A stretch of 64,000 bases of DNA, taken from NCBI RefSeq assembly GCF_037975245.1, contig NC_092573.1:13352001-13416000 (forward strand), read 5' to 3'. The stretch's first letter is position 1. Each line of letters starts with the position of its first letter. The position numbers were made by a program, and so were the translations under genes. Shown here in pieces: positions 63,901-64,000 of this stretch. The DNA comes from Apostichopus japonicus (lineage: Eukaryota; Echinodermata; Holothuroidea; Aspidochirotida; Stichopodidae). The notes beneath the pieces were generated by a model. That model made no database searches. It was not told the origin of the DNA and saw only the letters and a list, made by a program, of their open reading frames with translations.

Positions 63901-64000
63901 CAGCCTGACAACAAACACCGACGCGCAGTGCTGTCTTCCAACCGTTCAGGCCACCACGCCAGCCTGGTGATTCTTGGGTCGAAATAATACTTAGAGTTCC
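60951..64000 (-). repeat. Repeat unit R15, cut by window end, C tract of 11
   Basis: Partial copy ending at about phase 229. The C tract near 63355 is 11 long. Confidence 0.96.

Larger units (their letters stand above)
1..64000. repeat. Macrosatellite array, ~3,277-bp unit, 20 copies visible
   Basis: The same ~3.28 kb sequence fills the window apart from two 100-N gaps. Anchor sequences recur at intervals of exactly 3277 in most units; other intervals (3276, 3278, 3279, 3270) are fully explained by small indels. Four copies lie on the plus strand before 12669 and sixteen on the minus strand after 12768. Both window ends cut through a unit, so the array continues outside. No flanking unique sequence or gene is visible. 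The array is too large and lacks the repeat-spacer alternation of a CRISPR. It is not recognisable as an rDNA, histone or snRNA cluster. Confidence 0.99.

Noticed and set aside
1-64000. CRISPR array or bacterial operon
   Set aside because: The repeats are kilobases long with no unique spacers and no cas genes. No ribosome-binding sites or long genes occur.

Overview
The whole 64 kb window is one tandem-repeat array (a macrosatellite). The repeat unit is about 3,277 bp, and 20 complete or partial copies are visible. No protein-coding gene is supported. The longest open frames are 60-130 codons, recur only because the unit recurs, run through homopolymers or overlap on opposite strands, and change when a tract gains or loses one base. 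The window suggests eukaryotic nuclear heterochromatin, probably from an animal. Reasons: kilobase-scale satellite organisation, a 203-bp foldback element with terminal inverted repeats and TA ends, a polymerase III-type B-box relic, long T/A and G/C homopolymers, and scaffold-style 100-N gaps. The species cannot be named from this sequence.

Layout. Positions 1-12668 hold four copies in one orientation (here called forward: F1-F4, the last partial). Positions 12669-12768 are exactly 100 N. From 12769 to 64000 the same unit runs in the opposite orientation (reverse: R0-R15). The array therefore switches orientation head-to-head at the gap, and the two arms are mirror images about an axis near 12709. 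A second run of exactly 100 N at 51094-51193 replaces about 609 bp of normal unit sequence. The unit just before it (R11) carries six one-base losses, all in homopolymer runs, which looks like poorly polished consensus.

One unit, in forward coordinates of F1 (add 3277 for each later forward copy): triple T tract 102-144; candidate structured RNA 371-581 with a UUCG tetraloop hairpin; tRNA-like relic with a perfect B box 663-746; TTA run about 757-772; G12 tract 862-873; small hairpin 1697-1712; CAGTA triplet repeat 2176-2190; alternating purine-pyrimidine and palindrome cluster 2286-2415; foldback MITE-like element 2542-2744; 8-bp hairpin 3181-3207. The remainder is unique AT-rich spacer.

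Copies are almost identical. I found three distinct substitutions (one of them shared by R8, R9 and R11 but not R10), one 2-bp insertion, a few homopolymer length changes, and the R11 deletions. Such uniformity points to recent amplification or strong homogenisation. No gene set works together here. The parts most likely to be functional are the structured RNA candidate and the foldback element, and both are inferences from sequence shape alone.
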